This document shows positions 50,429-59,965 of a stretch of 64,000 bases of DNA, one piece after another; position 1 is the stretch's first letter, and every line of letters starts with the position of its first letter. Source of the stretch: Azospirillum oryzae (GTDB lineage Bacteria; Pseudomonadota; Alphaproteobacteria; Azospirillales; Azospirillaceae); contig NZ_FXAK01000002.1 in NCBI RefSeq assembly GCF_900177515.1, positions 352,001 through 416,000 on the forward strand. The letters run 5' to 3'. A program made the translations under genes and the position numbers. A model generated the notes under the pieces. The model had not been told where the DNA came from, made no database searches, and saw only the letters and a list, made by a program, of their open reading frames with translations.

Positions 50429-50641
50429 ATGTCGAGCATTCTGAGCCGCCTGTTCGCCGGTCCCGCCGCCCTGGCGCCTGCCGGCATCGCTCCCGCCGGG
50501 TTCACCTTTGCCGAGGCGCTGCCGCAGATCGCGATGGCGGACCTGTTCGCCGGCCTCCGCACCCGGCATGGCGGCGGCAAGCGCAAGCCGGAATCGCCGG
50601 ACGTCGCGCAGTCCTGGGCCGAGTTCGGTCGGGGCTTCTGA
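50429..50641 (+). CDS. Small hypothetical protein
   Basis: 70 residues from ATG 50429 with AAGGGG about 11 bases before it. Ala/Pro/Gly-rich N-terminus (LFAGPAALAPAGIAPAGF), then LPQIAMADLFAGLRTRHGG and a basic, polar end. No family recognised. It is divergent from the OFA transporter and downstream of the paired motifs, which supports it being expressed, but coding evidence is modest. Confidence 0.45.
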   Translation: MSSILSRLFAGPAALAPAGIAPAGFTFAEALPQIAMADLFAGLRTRHGGGKRKPESPDVAQSWAEFGRGF

Positions 50642-50658
50642 GCGATCCGCTTAAAGCA

Positions 50659-51063
50659 CTACGCCGCGGAGTTCTGCGTCAGCAAAGTGGTGAGCCAGCG
50701 GAAGTTGGTTCCGTCGCCGGCCTGGATGGCGCTTTCAACCACCTGCATCGCGGTCGCGGGGTCCTGCGGATCGGGCACCATCGATGCAGGGTCCATGGCG
50801 GCGTCGCCCTGCCCCTCTTCCTGGGCGAACAGGGTGACGGCGCCGACGCCGAGACGGACGGAAGGCTGGGCGTTCGGCACCACCCCGGTGCCGTCGGCGG
50901 AGGTTCCGGCCTCCCCCACCCCATTGAGGGTTTCCAGCATCGCCGCGAACTGGCCGGCCAGCGCCCCCGCCTGCCGGGACGCGGACGTCCCTTTGCGCTC
51001 CAGGACGTCTTCCGCCCTGATGCGCATGGCTTGCGTGGCCTCGCTGTTGGCCATCATCGACAT
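50659..51063 (-). CDS. Hypothetical protein with RebB-like features
   Basis: 134 residues, ATG 51063 with AGGGA about nine bases upstream. MANSEATQAMRIRAEDVLERKGTSA, helix-rich, followed by an Ala/Gly/Asp/Pro-rich middle and a C-terminal VESAIQAGDGTNFRWLTTLLTQ. Possibly related to killing-trait RebB-type small proteins (similar length, Met/Ala-rich start), but I cannot confirm it. Converges on the preceding small gene. Function unknown. Confidence 0.5.
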   Translation of the reverse strand: MSMMANSEATQAMRIRAEDVLERKGTSASRQAGALAGQFAAMLETLNGVGEAGTSADGTGVVPNAQPSVRLGVGAVTLFAQEEGQGDAAMDPASMVPDPQDPATAMQVVESAIQAGDGTNFRWLTTLLTQNSAA

Positions 51064-51213
51064 GGGACGATTCCCTGCGGTTAGTGGCGAACCGCAGGGA
51101 CACACGCAATAATCACGCCATCAACACAACCGGCGGAACGCAAGGGCTCTACCCACTCCTGCGACGATTTGACCGGCAAAAATTTCCCAGCCGCCCGGCA
51201 GAAGTTTCCCAGC

Positions 51214-51234
51214 GGCCGGCAAGCCTTGCCGGCC
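51214..51234. repeat. Perfect inverted repeat downstream of yajQ
   Basis: GGCCGGCAAG-C-CTTGCCGGCC, 10-bp arms. To its left, TTTCCCAGC occurs twice, 22 bp apart (51183 and 51205), each followed by a G/C-rich GCCGG-type stretch. It lies 27 bp after the yajQ stop (minus strand); without a T-tract it may stabilise the 3' end. Confidence 0.6.
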
Positions 51235-51260
51235 AATGGCGTTCCATCAGTCGCGGCCCA

Positions 51261-51749
51261 TCAATCCCGAAAATTCTGGTACTGCAGCGGCTGCTCGATG
51301 CCCAGCCGCTTGACCAGGGCGATGGCGTCCTGCAGGTCGTCGCGCTTCTTGCCGGTCACCCGCAACTCGTCGCCCTGGATCGAGACCTGGACCTTCATCT
51401 TGCTGTCCTTGATCCCTTTGACGATGGTCTTCGCCAGATCCTGCGCGATTCCCTGCTTGATGGTCACCGGCTGGCGAAGCGCGTCACCGGCGGCCCGCTC
51501 CGGCTTGGCGGAGAAGTCGAGCGCGGCGGCATCCAGCTTGCGGCGGGTCACATAGACGCGCAGCAGCTCCTGCATCTGCTCCAGCTTGGTGGCGTCGTCG
51601 GCCAGCAGAACGATCTCGTTCTCGGTCCGCTCGACCGTGCATTTGGAGCCCTTGAAGTCGAACCGGGTCTCGATCTCGCGACGGACGCCGGCGATGGCGT
51701 TGTCGACCTCGTGGACGTCCGTCTTGGACACGATGTCGAAGGACGGCAT
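51261..51749 (-). CDS. yajQ: YajQ family (DUF520) protein
   Basis: 162 residues, the whole family length. Two ferredoxin-like domains: MPSFDIVSKTDVHEVDNAI with RFDFKGSKCTVER, and KQGIAQDLAKTIVKGIKDSKMKVQVSIQGDELRVTGKKRDDLQ. YajQ proteins bind nucleotides; in Xanthomonas a homologue binds cyclic-di-GMP, which has not been shown generally. GGAGAG precedes ATG 51749. Confidence 0.96.
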   Translation of the reverse strand: MPSFDIVSKTDVHEVDNAIAGVRREIETRFDFKGSKCTVERTENEIVLLADDATKLEQMQELLRVYVTRRKLDAAALDFSAKPERAAGDALRQPVTIKQGIAQDLAKTIVKGIKDSKMKVQVSIQGDELRVTGKKRDDLQDAIALVKRLGIEQPLQYQNFRD

Positions 51750-51868
51750 GGCGGTTCTCTCCCTGATAGGACGGCTGAAGAACGAATCGGCCGCACCGTA
51801 AAGAAGACGGCCGCCGCACTCAACAGCCGCCTTCCGCACATCTGCTCTCCAAACAACCGCCGGGCAGG

Positions 51869-52893
<1,025 letters not shown>

Positions 52894-52897
<4 letters not shown>

Positions 52898-53883
52898 AGC
52901 GCCTCCCCGGCGGCGGGATGGCCGTCCGGCAGCGGGTAGAAACAGCGGGCGCGCCCGTCGTCCACATCGAACAGGGCCGGGCGCTCCGCACGGCAGCGGG
53001 CGTCGGCGAAGCGGCAGCGCGGGCTGAACAGGCAGCCGGCCGGTCGGTCGGCGATGCCCGGCACCATGCCGGGAATCGTCGGCAGCCGGCGCTTGCCCAG
53101 CGCCCGCTCCGGCAGCGCGTCGAGCAGAGCGCCGGTGTAGGGGTGGCGCGGCCGCTCGAACAGGGAATGGACCGGTCTCGTTTCCGCCACCTGGCCCGCA
53201 TACATGACGACGACGCGCTGGGCCGTCTCCGCCACCACGCCCATGTCGTGGGTGATCAGGATCAGCGCCATGCCGCGCTCGCGCTGCAGATGGACCAGCA
53301 GGTCGAGGATCTGCTTCTGGATGGTGACGTCCAGCGCGGTCGTCGGCTCGTCCGCCACCAGCAGGCGCGGGTTGCAGGCGATGGCGATGGCGATCATCAC
53401 GCGCTGGCTCATGCCGCCCGACAGCTGGTGCGGGAAGGCGGACAAGCGCGTTTCCGGCGCCGGGATGCCGACCTGCTCCAACAGAGCGATGGCGCGGTTG
53501 CGCAGCGCCTTGCCGGACAGCCCCTCGTGCACCCGCAGGGTTTCCATGATCTGGAAGCCGACGGTGAAGCAGGGGTTCAGGCTGGTCATCGGCTCCTGGA
53601 AGACCATGGCGACGTCCTTGCCGGTGATCTTCCGGCGCTGGGCGGCGGGCATGGTCAGCAGGTCGTTGCCGGCGAACATCATCCGGTCGGCGACCACCCG
53701 GCCGTTGGAGCCGAGAAGCCCCATCACGGCCAGCGAGGTCACGGACTTGCCGGAGCCGGATTCGCCGACGATGCCGACGACCTCGCCTTCGTCCACGGTC
53801 AGGTCGATGCCATCCACCGCGCGGAAGGTGCCGGCGCGGGTGGTGAACTCGACCGACAGGTTCTTGATGTCGAGAAGAGGCAT
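52894..53883 (-). CDS. dppD: Dipeptide ABC transporter ATPase DppD
   Basis: 329 residues, partner of DppF. Walker [18 protein letters not shown] near 41, [15 protein letters not shown], signature [43 protein letters not shown] and the C-terminal [17 protein letters not shown] cysteine cluster. Starts 4 bp after dppC. Confidence 0.96.
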
Positions 53884-53887
53884 GAGG

Positions 53888-54811
53888 TCAACGTTTCAGC
53901 TTGGGGTCGAGCGCGTCGCGAAGACCGTCGCCCAACAGATTGAAGGCCAGCACGGTCACCAGGATGGCGATGCCGGGCCAGGTCACGACCCAGGGCGCGC
54001 GCTGGAGGAACTGCAGCGAGGAGGCCAGCATGGTGCCCCATTCCGGCGTCGGCGGCTGCGCACCGAGGCCGAGGAAGCCCAGGGCGGCGGCGTCCAGGAT
54101 GGCGGTGGAGAAACCCAGCGTCGCCTGCACGATCAGCGGCGCCAGACAGTTCGGCAGAACCACGATCAGCATCAGGCGCAGCGGCCCGGCCCCGGCGACG
54201 CGCGAGGCGACGACGTAATCCTTGTTCACCTCCGCCAGCACGGCGGCGCGGGTCAGGCGGGCATAATGCGGGATCACCACCACCGACACCGCCAGCATGG
54301 CGTTCACCAGCCCCGGCCCGAGGATGGCGGCCACCACGACGGCCAGCAGCAGCGACGGCAGCGCCAACAGGATGTCCATGGCGCGCATGATCAGCACGTC
54401 GGTCATCCCGCCGAAGAAGCCGGCGAGCAGCCCCAGCCCCAGCCCGACGGCCAGCGACAGGGTGACGACGATCATGCCGATCATCATCGACAGCCGCGCC
54501 CCGTACATCAGGCGGGACAGCATGTCGCGGCCGATGTCGTCGGTACCCAGGATGTAGCTCCAGCTGCCGCCATCCTGCCAGACCGGCGGGGTCAGGATTG
54601 CATCGCGGTACTGGATGTCGGGATCGTGCGGGGCGATGACGCCGGCGAAGATGGCGATCAGCGCGATCAGCGCGATGACCACCAGACCGCCCAGCGCGCC
54701 CTTGTTCTGGCGGAAGTGATACCAGAACTCGGTCAGCGGATGCGGTGGGCGCGAAACGGCGATCGGTTCGGGGGTTGCCGGCTCTGCGTTGGTCGAAAAT
54801 TCAGCGGACAT
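53888..54811 (-). CDS. dppC: Dipeptide ABC transporter permease DppC
   Basis: 307 residues; N-terminal OppC_N segment ([21 protein letters not shown]), then six helices with the EAA loop in [45 protein letters not shown] is the family hallmark. Follows dppB by 9 bp. Confidence 0.95.
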   Translation of the reverse strand: MSAEFSTNAEPATPEPIAVSRPPHPLTEFWYHFRQNKGALGGLVVIALIALIAIFAGVIAPHDPDIQYRDAILTPPVWQDGGSWSYILGTDDIGRDMLSRLMYGARLSMMIGMIVVTLSLAVGLGLGLLAGFFGGMTDVLIMRAMDILLALPSLLLAVVVAAILGPGLVNAMLAVSVVVIPHYARLTRAAVLAEVNKDYVVASRVAGAGPLRLMLIVVLPNCLAPLIVQATLGFSTAILDAAALGFLGLGAQPPTPEWGTMLASSLQFLQRAPWVVTWPGIAILVTVLAFNLLGDGLRDALDPKLKR

Positions 54812-54820
54812 GGATTGGCC

Positions 54821-55831
54821 TCACCGCGCGTGACGGATGCGGGGGTTGAGGACGCCGTAAAGCACGTCCACCAGCAGGTTGACCAGGATCACCGAGGTGG
54901 CGATCAGCAGGACACCGCCCTGCAGGGCCGGATAGTCGCGGCGGTTGATCGATTCGATCAGCCATTTGCCGACGCCCGGCCAGGAGAAGATGGTCTCGGT
55001 CAGGATGGCGCCGCCCAGCAGCGTGCCGACCTGCAGGCCGATAACGGTCACCACCGGGATCAGCGCGTTGCGCAGCGCATGCATGCCGATGACCCGGCCG
55101 TCGGCCAGACCCTTGGCGCGGGCGGTGCGGATGTAATCCTCGCCCAGCACCTCCAGCATGGCCGAGCGCGTCATGCGCGCCACCACCGCCAGCGGCACGG
55201 TGCCCAGCACGATGGTCGGCAGCACCAGATGGCCCAGCGCGGAGCGGAACGCCTCGTAATCGCCGACCATCAACGTGTCGATCAGCATGAAGCCGGTCGC
55301 CGGCTCCACGTAATAGACCAGATCCAGGCGGCCCGACACCGGGGTCCAGCCCAGCCCGACCGAGAAGAACAGGATCAGCAGCAGGCCCCACCAGAAGATC
55401 GGCATCGAATAGCCGGTCAGGCTGAGGCCCATCACGCCGTGGTCGAACAGCGATCCGCGCTTGACCGCCGCCAGGATGCCGGCGGGCAGCCCGACCAGCG
55501 TCGCGAACAGCATGGCGCACAGCGCCAGTTCAAGCGTCGCCGGGAACAGCGTCAGGAATTCACGCAGCACCGAATTGTGGGTGATCAGCGACAGGCCGAA
55601 ATCCCCATGCAGCACGTTGCCGACATAATCGAGGAACTGGTGCCAGAGCGGCCGGTCAAGGCCCATCTCGTGCCGCAGTTCGGCCAGCCTTTCAGGCGCG
55701 ATGCCTCTCTCGCCCGTGCGCACCTCGATGGGGTCGCCGGGAACCAGCCGGATCAGGATGAAGGTCAGAAAGGTGATGCCGAGAAAGGTCGGAATCACCA
55801 AGCTCACCCGCGTCAGGATGAAGCGAAGCAT
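54821..55831 (-). CDS. dppB: Dipeptide ABC transporter permease DppB
   Basis: 336 residues. First helix FILTRVSLVIPTFLGITFLTFILIRLVPGDP and EAA loop IRTARAKGLADGRVIGMHALRNALIPV are diagnostic. Separated from dppA by 226 bp that hold a stem-loop, the usual arrangement for expressing less permease than binding protein. Confidence 0.95.
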   Translation of the reverse strand: MLRFILTRVSLVIPTFLGITFLTFILIRLVPGDPIEVRTGERGIAPERLAELRHEMGLDRPLWHQFLDYVGNVLHGDFGLSLITHNSVLREFLTLFPATLELALCAMLFATLVGLPAGILAAVKRGSLFDHGVMGLSLTGYSMPIFWWGLLLILFFSVGLGWTPVSGRLDLVYYVEPATGFMLIDTLMVGDYEAFRSALGHLVLPTIVLGTVPLAVVARMTRSAMLEVLGEDYIRTARAKGLADGRVIGMHALRNALIPVVTVIGLQVGTLLGGAILTETIFSWPGVGKWLIESINRRDYPALQGGVLLIATSVILVNLLVDVLYGVLNPRIRHAR

Positions 55832-55975
55832 CGACGGGTACTCGTTTTTTAAAAATTCGGTGAAAACCGGAACGGAGCGCCGAACCGACGACGCCCCGTT
55901 CCCTCAGGGGCACCTGCCCCACCTCGATCCCGCCGCCCGCTTTCGCAGGCGACGGGCACTGTCTCTCAACTCAGA

Positions 55976-56012
55976 CCGGGGCGGGAGAGTGTTCATCACA
56001 CCCCCGCCCCGG
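55976..56012 (-). terminator. Stem-loop between dppA and dppB
   Basis: CCGGGGCGGG...CCCGCCCCGG stem (10 bp, extended by GTGTG/CACAC-type pairing) with a small loop, 46 bp after the dppA stop. No T-tract, so likely a 3'-stabilising or partial-termination hairpin that raises DppA over DppBCDF. Confidence 0.7.
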
Positions 56013-56057
56013 CAACCGGCTGCGAACGCGCCCCCTCTTGCGAGGAAGCGCCCCGCA

Positions 56058-57656
56058 TCACTTCAGGTCGACGCCTTCGAAGCGATGGATGCCGAACGGA
56101 TCCATCTTGTAGCCGACGACGTTCTTGGCGAGGCCCATGTAGACCACCGAATGGGCGATGGTGTACCAGGGGGCCTCTTCCTTGAAGATGACCTGCGCCT
56201 GCTCGTACAGCTTGGTGCGGGCGGCGATGTCGTTGGTGCGCTTGGCCTGGACGACGAGGTCGTCGAACTCCTTGTTGCACCACTTCGACAGGTTGTTGCC
56301 GCCCGGACGCGCCGCCTCGCAACCCAGCAGGGTGTAGAGGAAGTTGTCGGGGTCGCCGTTGTCGCCGGTCCAGCCGAGCATGCCCATCTGGTGCTCGCCC
56401 TGCTGCATCCGCTTGCGGTATTCGCCCCACTCGTACTGCACGATCTTCGCCTTGATGCCGACCTTGGCCAGATCGGCCTGCATCATCTCGGCGACGCGCT
56501 TGGCGTTCGGGTTGTAGGGGCGCTGCACCGGCATCGCCCACAGGTCGGTCTCGAAGCCGTTGGGGTAGCCGGCATCGGCCAGCAGCTTCTTCGCCCGCTC
56601 GACGTCGTACGGGTAATCCTCGATCGCGTTGTTGTACGACCACATGGTCGGCGGGATCGGGTTCTTGGCCGGGACGCCGGCGGCCTGATAGACCGCGGAG
56701 ACGATGGCCTTCTTGTCCATCGCCATGCTGACGGCGCGGCGGACGCGGACGTCGTCGAACGGCTTCTTCGTCACGTTGAAGGACAGGTAGCCGACGTTCA
56801 GGCCTTCCTGCTCCTGCACGACGATCGAGCTGTCCTTCTTCATGCCGTCGATGTCGGCCGGGTTCGGGTACGGCATCACCTGGCATTCGCCGGCCTTCAG
56901 CTTGGCCAGCCGGACCGCCGCGTCGGGCGTGATCGCGAAGACGAGGTTGTCGAGCGGCTGCTTGCCGCCCCAATACTGGTCGAACGCCTTGTAACGGACG
57001 ACGGCGTCCTTCTGGTAGGCGACGAACTGGAAGGGACCGGTTCCGACCGGAACCTGGTCCAGCTTCTCCGGCGTGCCCTTCTTCAGCAGCATCGCGGCAT
57101 ATTCGGCCGACATGATCGGCGCGAACGGCATGGCGAGGTTGGCCAGGAACGGCGCCTCGACCGCGTTCAGCGTGAAGCGGACCGTCAGGTCGTCAACCTT
57201 CTCGATCGACTTCAACAGCTTGGGCATCGCCATGTCGTTGAAGTAGTCGTAGGCGCCGCCCGACACCTTGTGGAAGGGGTTGTCCGCCTTCCACTGGCGC
57301 TCGAACGAGAAGATCACGTCGTCGGCGTTGGCGTCGCGGGTCGGCTTGAAATCGCCGACGCTGTGCCATTTGGCACCGGCACGCAGCTTGAAGGTGTAGA
57401 CCAGACCATCGTCGGAGATGGTCCAGGACTCGGCAAGGCCGGGAATGACCTTGGTGCCGCCATGCTCGAACTGGACGAGATTGTTGTAGACCGGGAGAGC
57501 AACGTCGAAACTGGTGCCGGTCGTGTTCAACATGGGGTTGAAGTTTTCGGGGCTACCCTCGGAGCAATAAACAAGGGTCTTCGCCGCCTGGGCCGGCGCC
57601 GACAGCGCCAGCGCCGCGGCCATACCAAGCCCGGCACCCAGCAGGATGCGCTTCAT
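56058..57656 (-). CDS. dppA: Dipeptide-binding protein DppA
   Basis: 532 residues, family 5 extracellular binding protein. Signal peptide 1-24 (LLGAGLGMAAALALSAPAQA), mature start KTLVYCSEGSPENFNPML with the typical two-cysteine N-terminal lobe, then YTFKLRAGAKWH, GTGPFQFVAYQKDAVVRYKAF, DDVRVRRAVSMAMDKKAIV and GWTGDNGDPDNFLYTLLGCEA. GGAGG ten bases before ATG 57656. Could bind dipeptides, haem or aminolevulinate as DppA does elsewhere. Confidence 0.95.
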   Translation of the reverse strand: MKRILLGAGLGMAAALALSAPAQAAKTLVYCSEGSPENFNPMLNTTGTSFDVALPVYNNLVQFEHGGTKVIPGLAESWTISDDGLVYTFKLRAGAKWHSVGDFKPTRDANADDVIFSFERQWKADNPFHKVSGGAYDYFNDMAMPKLLKSIEKVDDLTVRFTLNAVEAPFLANLAMPFAPIMSAEYAAMLLKKGTPEKLDQVPVGTGPFQFVAYQKDAVVRYKAFDQYWGGKQPLDNLVFAITPDAAVRLAKLKAGECQVMPYPNPADIDGMKKDSSIVVQEQEGLNVGYLSFNVTKKPFDDVRVRRAVSMAMDKKAIVSAVYQAAGVPAKNPIPPTMWSYNNAIEDYPYDVERAKKLLADAGYPNGFETDLWAMPVQRPYNPNAKRVAEMMQADLAKVGIKAKIVQYEWGEYRKRMQQGEHQMGMLGWTGDNGDPDNFLYTLLGCEAARPGGNNLSKWCNKEFDDLVVQAKRTNDIAARTKLYEQAQVIFKEEAPWYTIAHSVVYMGLAKNVVGYKMDPFGIHRFEGVDLK

Positions 57657-58057
57657 TCGTCTTGCCTCCCGATTCCGGTTGGAGCGTACGGAAATTTGCC
57701 AGAACGCCTTTGGAAATAGCGCCGCCATTTGGCGCGTGGCAAAGCCGCCTGTCAACGCCAACATGCATACGTGGCTATACCGTGGCGCAGAGCATATTTT
57801 TGGGCACCAATACGTCCGTATGGACACATTTTCGCCGCCGAAAACGAAACAGTTGCAAAGCCAACCATCCGGTTGACCGAATCGGTAGATTCCTTCCCTT
57901 GCGACTCAGGTTATCCGGGTGGGCCATTCCGGCAATGCGCGCAGCCGATGGGAGTCGGACGGCTGCCATGCACAGCCGCCGTGAAGGGTGCTTTCGCCCG
58001 TCATGCTAGGCTCGGTTGCACCTGTCATGGAACCCCTTTTCGGATACCGGTCCGGCG
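57657..58057. other. Divergent intergenic region dppA / EamA gene
   Basis: 401 bp with no supported gene. The part next to dppA (57700-57880) is AT-richer and should carry the dppA promoter; the part near 58000 precedes the EamA gene. I saw no convincing palindrome or sigma-70 pair; TTGACCGAATCGGTAGATTC near 57873 is a weak candidate on the plus strand. Confidence 0.5.
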
Positions 58058-59020
58058 ATGTCGCTTCCGCTCCTGCCGTCTTTCCTGCGAACCGGTCCGC
58101 TGGCCGGCCCGCTGGCCGCCTATGGCCTCTACATCGTCGGCTCCGCCCTGCTGGCCTCCAACCCGGTGGTCGGGCGGGCGGTCGCGCATGTGGTGCCGCC
58201 GATCGGGCTGGCCTTCTGGCGCTGGCTGATCGCCTTCCTGATCGTGCTGCCCTTCGCCCTGCCGGGGCTGCTGACCCACCGCAACCAGTTGAAGCGGCAA
58301 TGGCGGCGCTACCTTCTGCTGGGCGTGCTGGGCCAAGGGATTTCGGGCGCCATCGTCTATTACGGGCTGGAGCGGACCAGCGCCACCAACGCCAGCCTGA
58401 TCTACGCCACCAGTCCGGCGATGATCCTGGCGCTCGCCGCCGTCTGGCTGGGCGACGCGATCCGGCCGCGGCAGGTGCTGGGCATCCTGCTGGCGATGGC
58501 GGGCGTTCTGGTGATCCTGACCCGCGGCGAGCTGGAGGCCTTGCGCCACCTGTCCTTCAACAGCGGCGACCTGCTGGTGCTGACCGGGGCGGTGTCCTGG
58601 TCGGTCTACACCATCCTGCTGCGGCAATCGGGCACACCCCTGCCGGTGGTCACCGCCTTCGCCGCCAACGCCTTCGCCGGGGTGCTGGTGCTGGCGCCCT
58701 TCTACGCGTGGGAGACGGTGGCGGTGCGGCCGGTGCCCTTCTCCGTCTCCACCATCCTGTCGATCGTCGCGGTGGCGCTGTTCGCCTCGGTCCTGGCGCT
58801 GCTGGCCTATCAGAAGACCATCGCGATGATGGGGGCCGCGCGCGCCTCCACCGCGCTGTACGTCTCGCCGCTGTGGGCGGCGCTGGCGTCCTGGGTCCTG
58901 CTGTCCGAGCCGCTGCAGGGCTTTCACCTGATGGGGGTGGCGCTGGTCCTGCCCGGCGTGATGCTGGCGACCCTGCAGGCGCGCAAGCCGGCGGCGGAGC
59001 CGGTGACCGAAGCCGCCTGA
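58058..59020 (+). CDS. EamA-family DMT exporter
   Basis: 320 residues, ten helices in two EamA repeats. First repeat GLYIVGSALLASNPVVGRAVAHVVPPIGLAFWRWLIAFLIVLPF; second repeat from SGDLLVLTGAVSWSVYTILLR to SPLWAALASWVLLSEPLQGF. Start ATG 58058 preferred over TTG 58016 because it matches the family N-terminus. Substrate unknown. A second, different DMT gene is cut by the left window edge. Confidence 0.92.
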   Translation: MSLPLLPSFLRTGPLAGPLAAYGLYIVGSALLASNPVVGRAVAHVVPPIGLAFWRWLIAFLIVLPFALPGLLTHRNQLKRQWRRYLLLGVLGQGISGAIVYYGLERTSATNASLIYATSPAMILALAAVWLGDAIRPRQVLGILLAMAGVLVILTRGELEALRHLSFNSGDLLVLTGAVSWSVYTILLRQSGTPLPVVTAFAANAFAGVLVLAPFYAWETVAVRPVPFSVSTILSIVAVALFASVLALLAYQKTIAMMGAARASTALYVSPLWAALASWVLLSEPLQGFHLMGVALVLPGVMLATLQARKPAAEPVTEAA

Positions 59021-59092
59021 ACGGAGTTGCTTGATCGGCACCCGCCGCCCGCCCATCTTGGCCGGAACCCCGCATCCTGCCTCCGTCCGGTC

Positions 59093-59956
59093 ATGCCCGA
59101 TACCGCGCCCACCCCGCTCCTGCTCTGCGCCGACGACTATGGTCTGGCGCCCGGCGTCAACGCCGCCATCCGCGACCTGATCGCCCAGGGGCGGCTGACC
59201 GCGACCTCCGTCATGAGCCTCTGTCCGCATTGGCGTGAGGATGCCGCGGCACTGCGCGAGTTGAAGTTCAAGGCCGATGTCGGGCTGCATTTCACCCTGA
59301 CCGACCAGCCGCCGCTGGGCTCCATGCCGACGCTGGCGCCGGATGGGCGGCTGCCGCCGCTGGGCCGGCTGATGGGTTGGGCCTATCGCGGGAAACTGAA
59401 CGCACCGACAGCGAGGGCGGAGATCCGTGACGAACTGTCGCGCCAGATCGCCGCCTTCACCGACGCCTGGGGGGGGGCGCCCGACTACATCGACGGCCAC
59501 CAGCACATCCACCAACTGCCCGGCGTGCGCGAGGCGGTGGTGGAGGCGCTGGCCACCCTGCCCGGCGCCTATGTCCGCCTGTGCGGGGAGCCGGTGGCGG
59601 CGGTGCTGCGCCGGGGCGTGGCGGTGCCGAAGACGCTGCTGATCGGCGGGCTGGGCGGTGGGCTGAGGCGCATGGTGCGGGCGCGCGGCATCCCGGCCAA
59701 CGACCGCTTCGCCGGCGTCTACGACTTCGCCGGCAGCCGGCCCTTCGCCGAACTGATGCCCCGCTTCCTCGATGGCATCGGCGGCCGCACCCTGGTGATG
59801 GTCCACCCCGGCCTACCCGACGAGGAACTGCGCCGCGTCGACACCCTGGTCGAGCCGCGGCGCACCGAATACGACTATCTGCGTGGGCCGGAGTTCGCCG
59901 CCCTGCTGCGGGCGCGCAACATCCGTCTGACCCGCTTCGCCGGCTTTCCCCGGTAG
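59093..59956 (+). CDS. ChbG/HpnK-type carbohydrate deacetylase
   Basis: 287-residue YdjC-like metal-dependent deacetylase. Catalytic/metal residues: LLLCADDYGLAPGVN (DD at about 13-14), VGLHFTLTD and DGHQHIHQLPGVREAV (HxxxxH). Known members deacetylate chitobiose (ChbG) or hopanoid precursors (HpnK). No hopanoid genes are near, so the sugar is unknown. Convergent with the CoA ligase, 9 bp between stops. Confidence 0.9.
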   Translation: MPDTAPTPLLLCADDYGLAPGVNAAIRDLIAQGRLTATSVMSLCPHWREDAAALRELKFKADVGLHFTLTDQPPLGSMPTLAPDGRLPPLGRLMGWAYRGKLNAPTARAEIRDELSRQIAAFTDAWGGAPDYIDGHQHIHQLPGVREAVVEALATLPGAYVRLCGEPVAAVLRRGVAVPKTLLIGGLGGGLRRMVRARGIPANDRFAGVYDFAGSRPFAELMPRFLDGIGGRTLVMVHPGLPDEELRRVDTLVEPRRTEYDYLRGPEFAALLRARNIRLTRFAGFPR

Positions 59957-59965
59957 AGGGCCGTC

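Noticed and set aside
50659-51063. Definite assignment as a RebB R-body subunit
   Set aside because: Length and Met/Ala-rich start are suggestive only; the usual conserved core is not clear, and no other reb genes are adjacent.
53204-55852. 882-codon plus-strand frame opposite dppB-dppD
   Set aside because: Gln/His/Asp-rich antisense shadow of the dpp operon.
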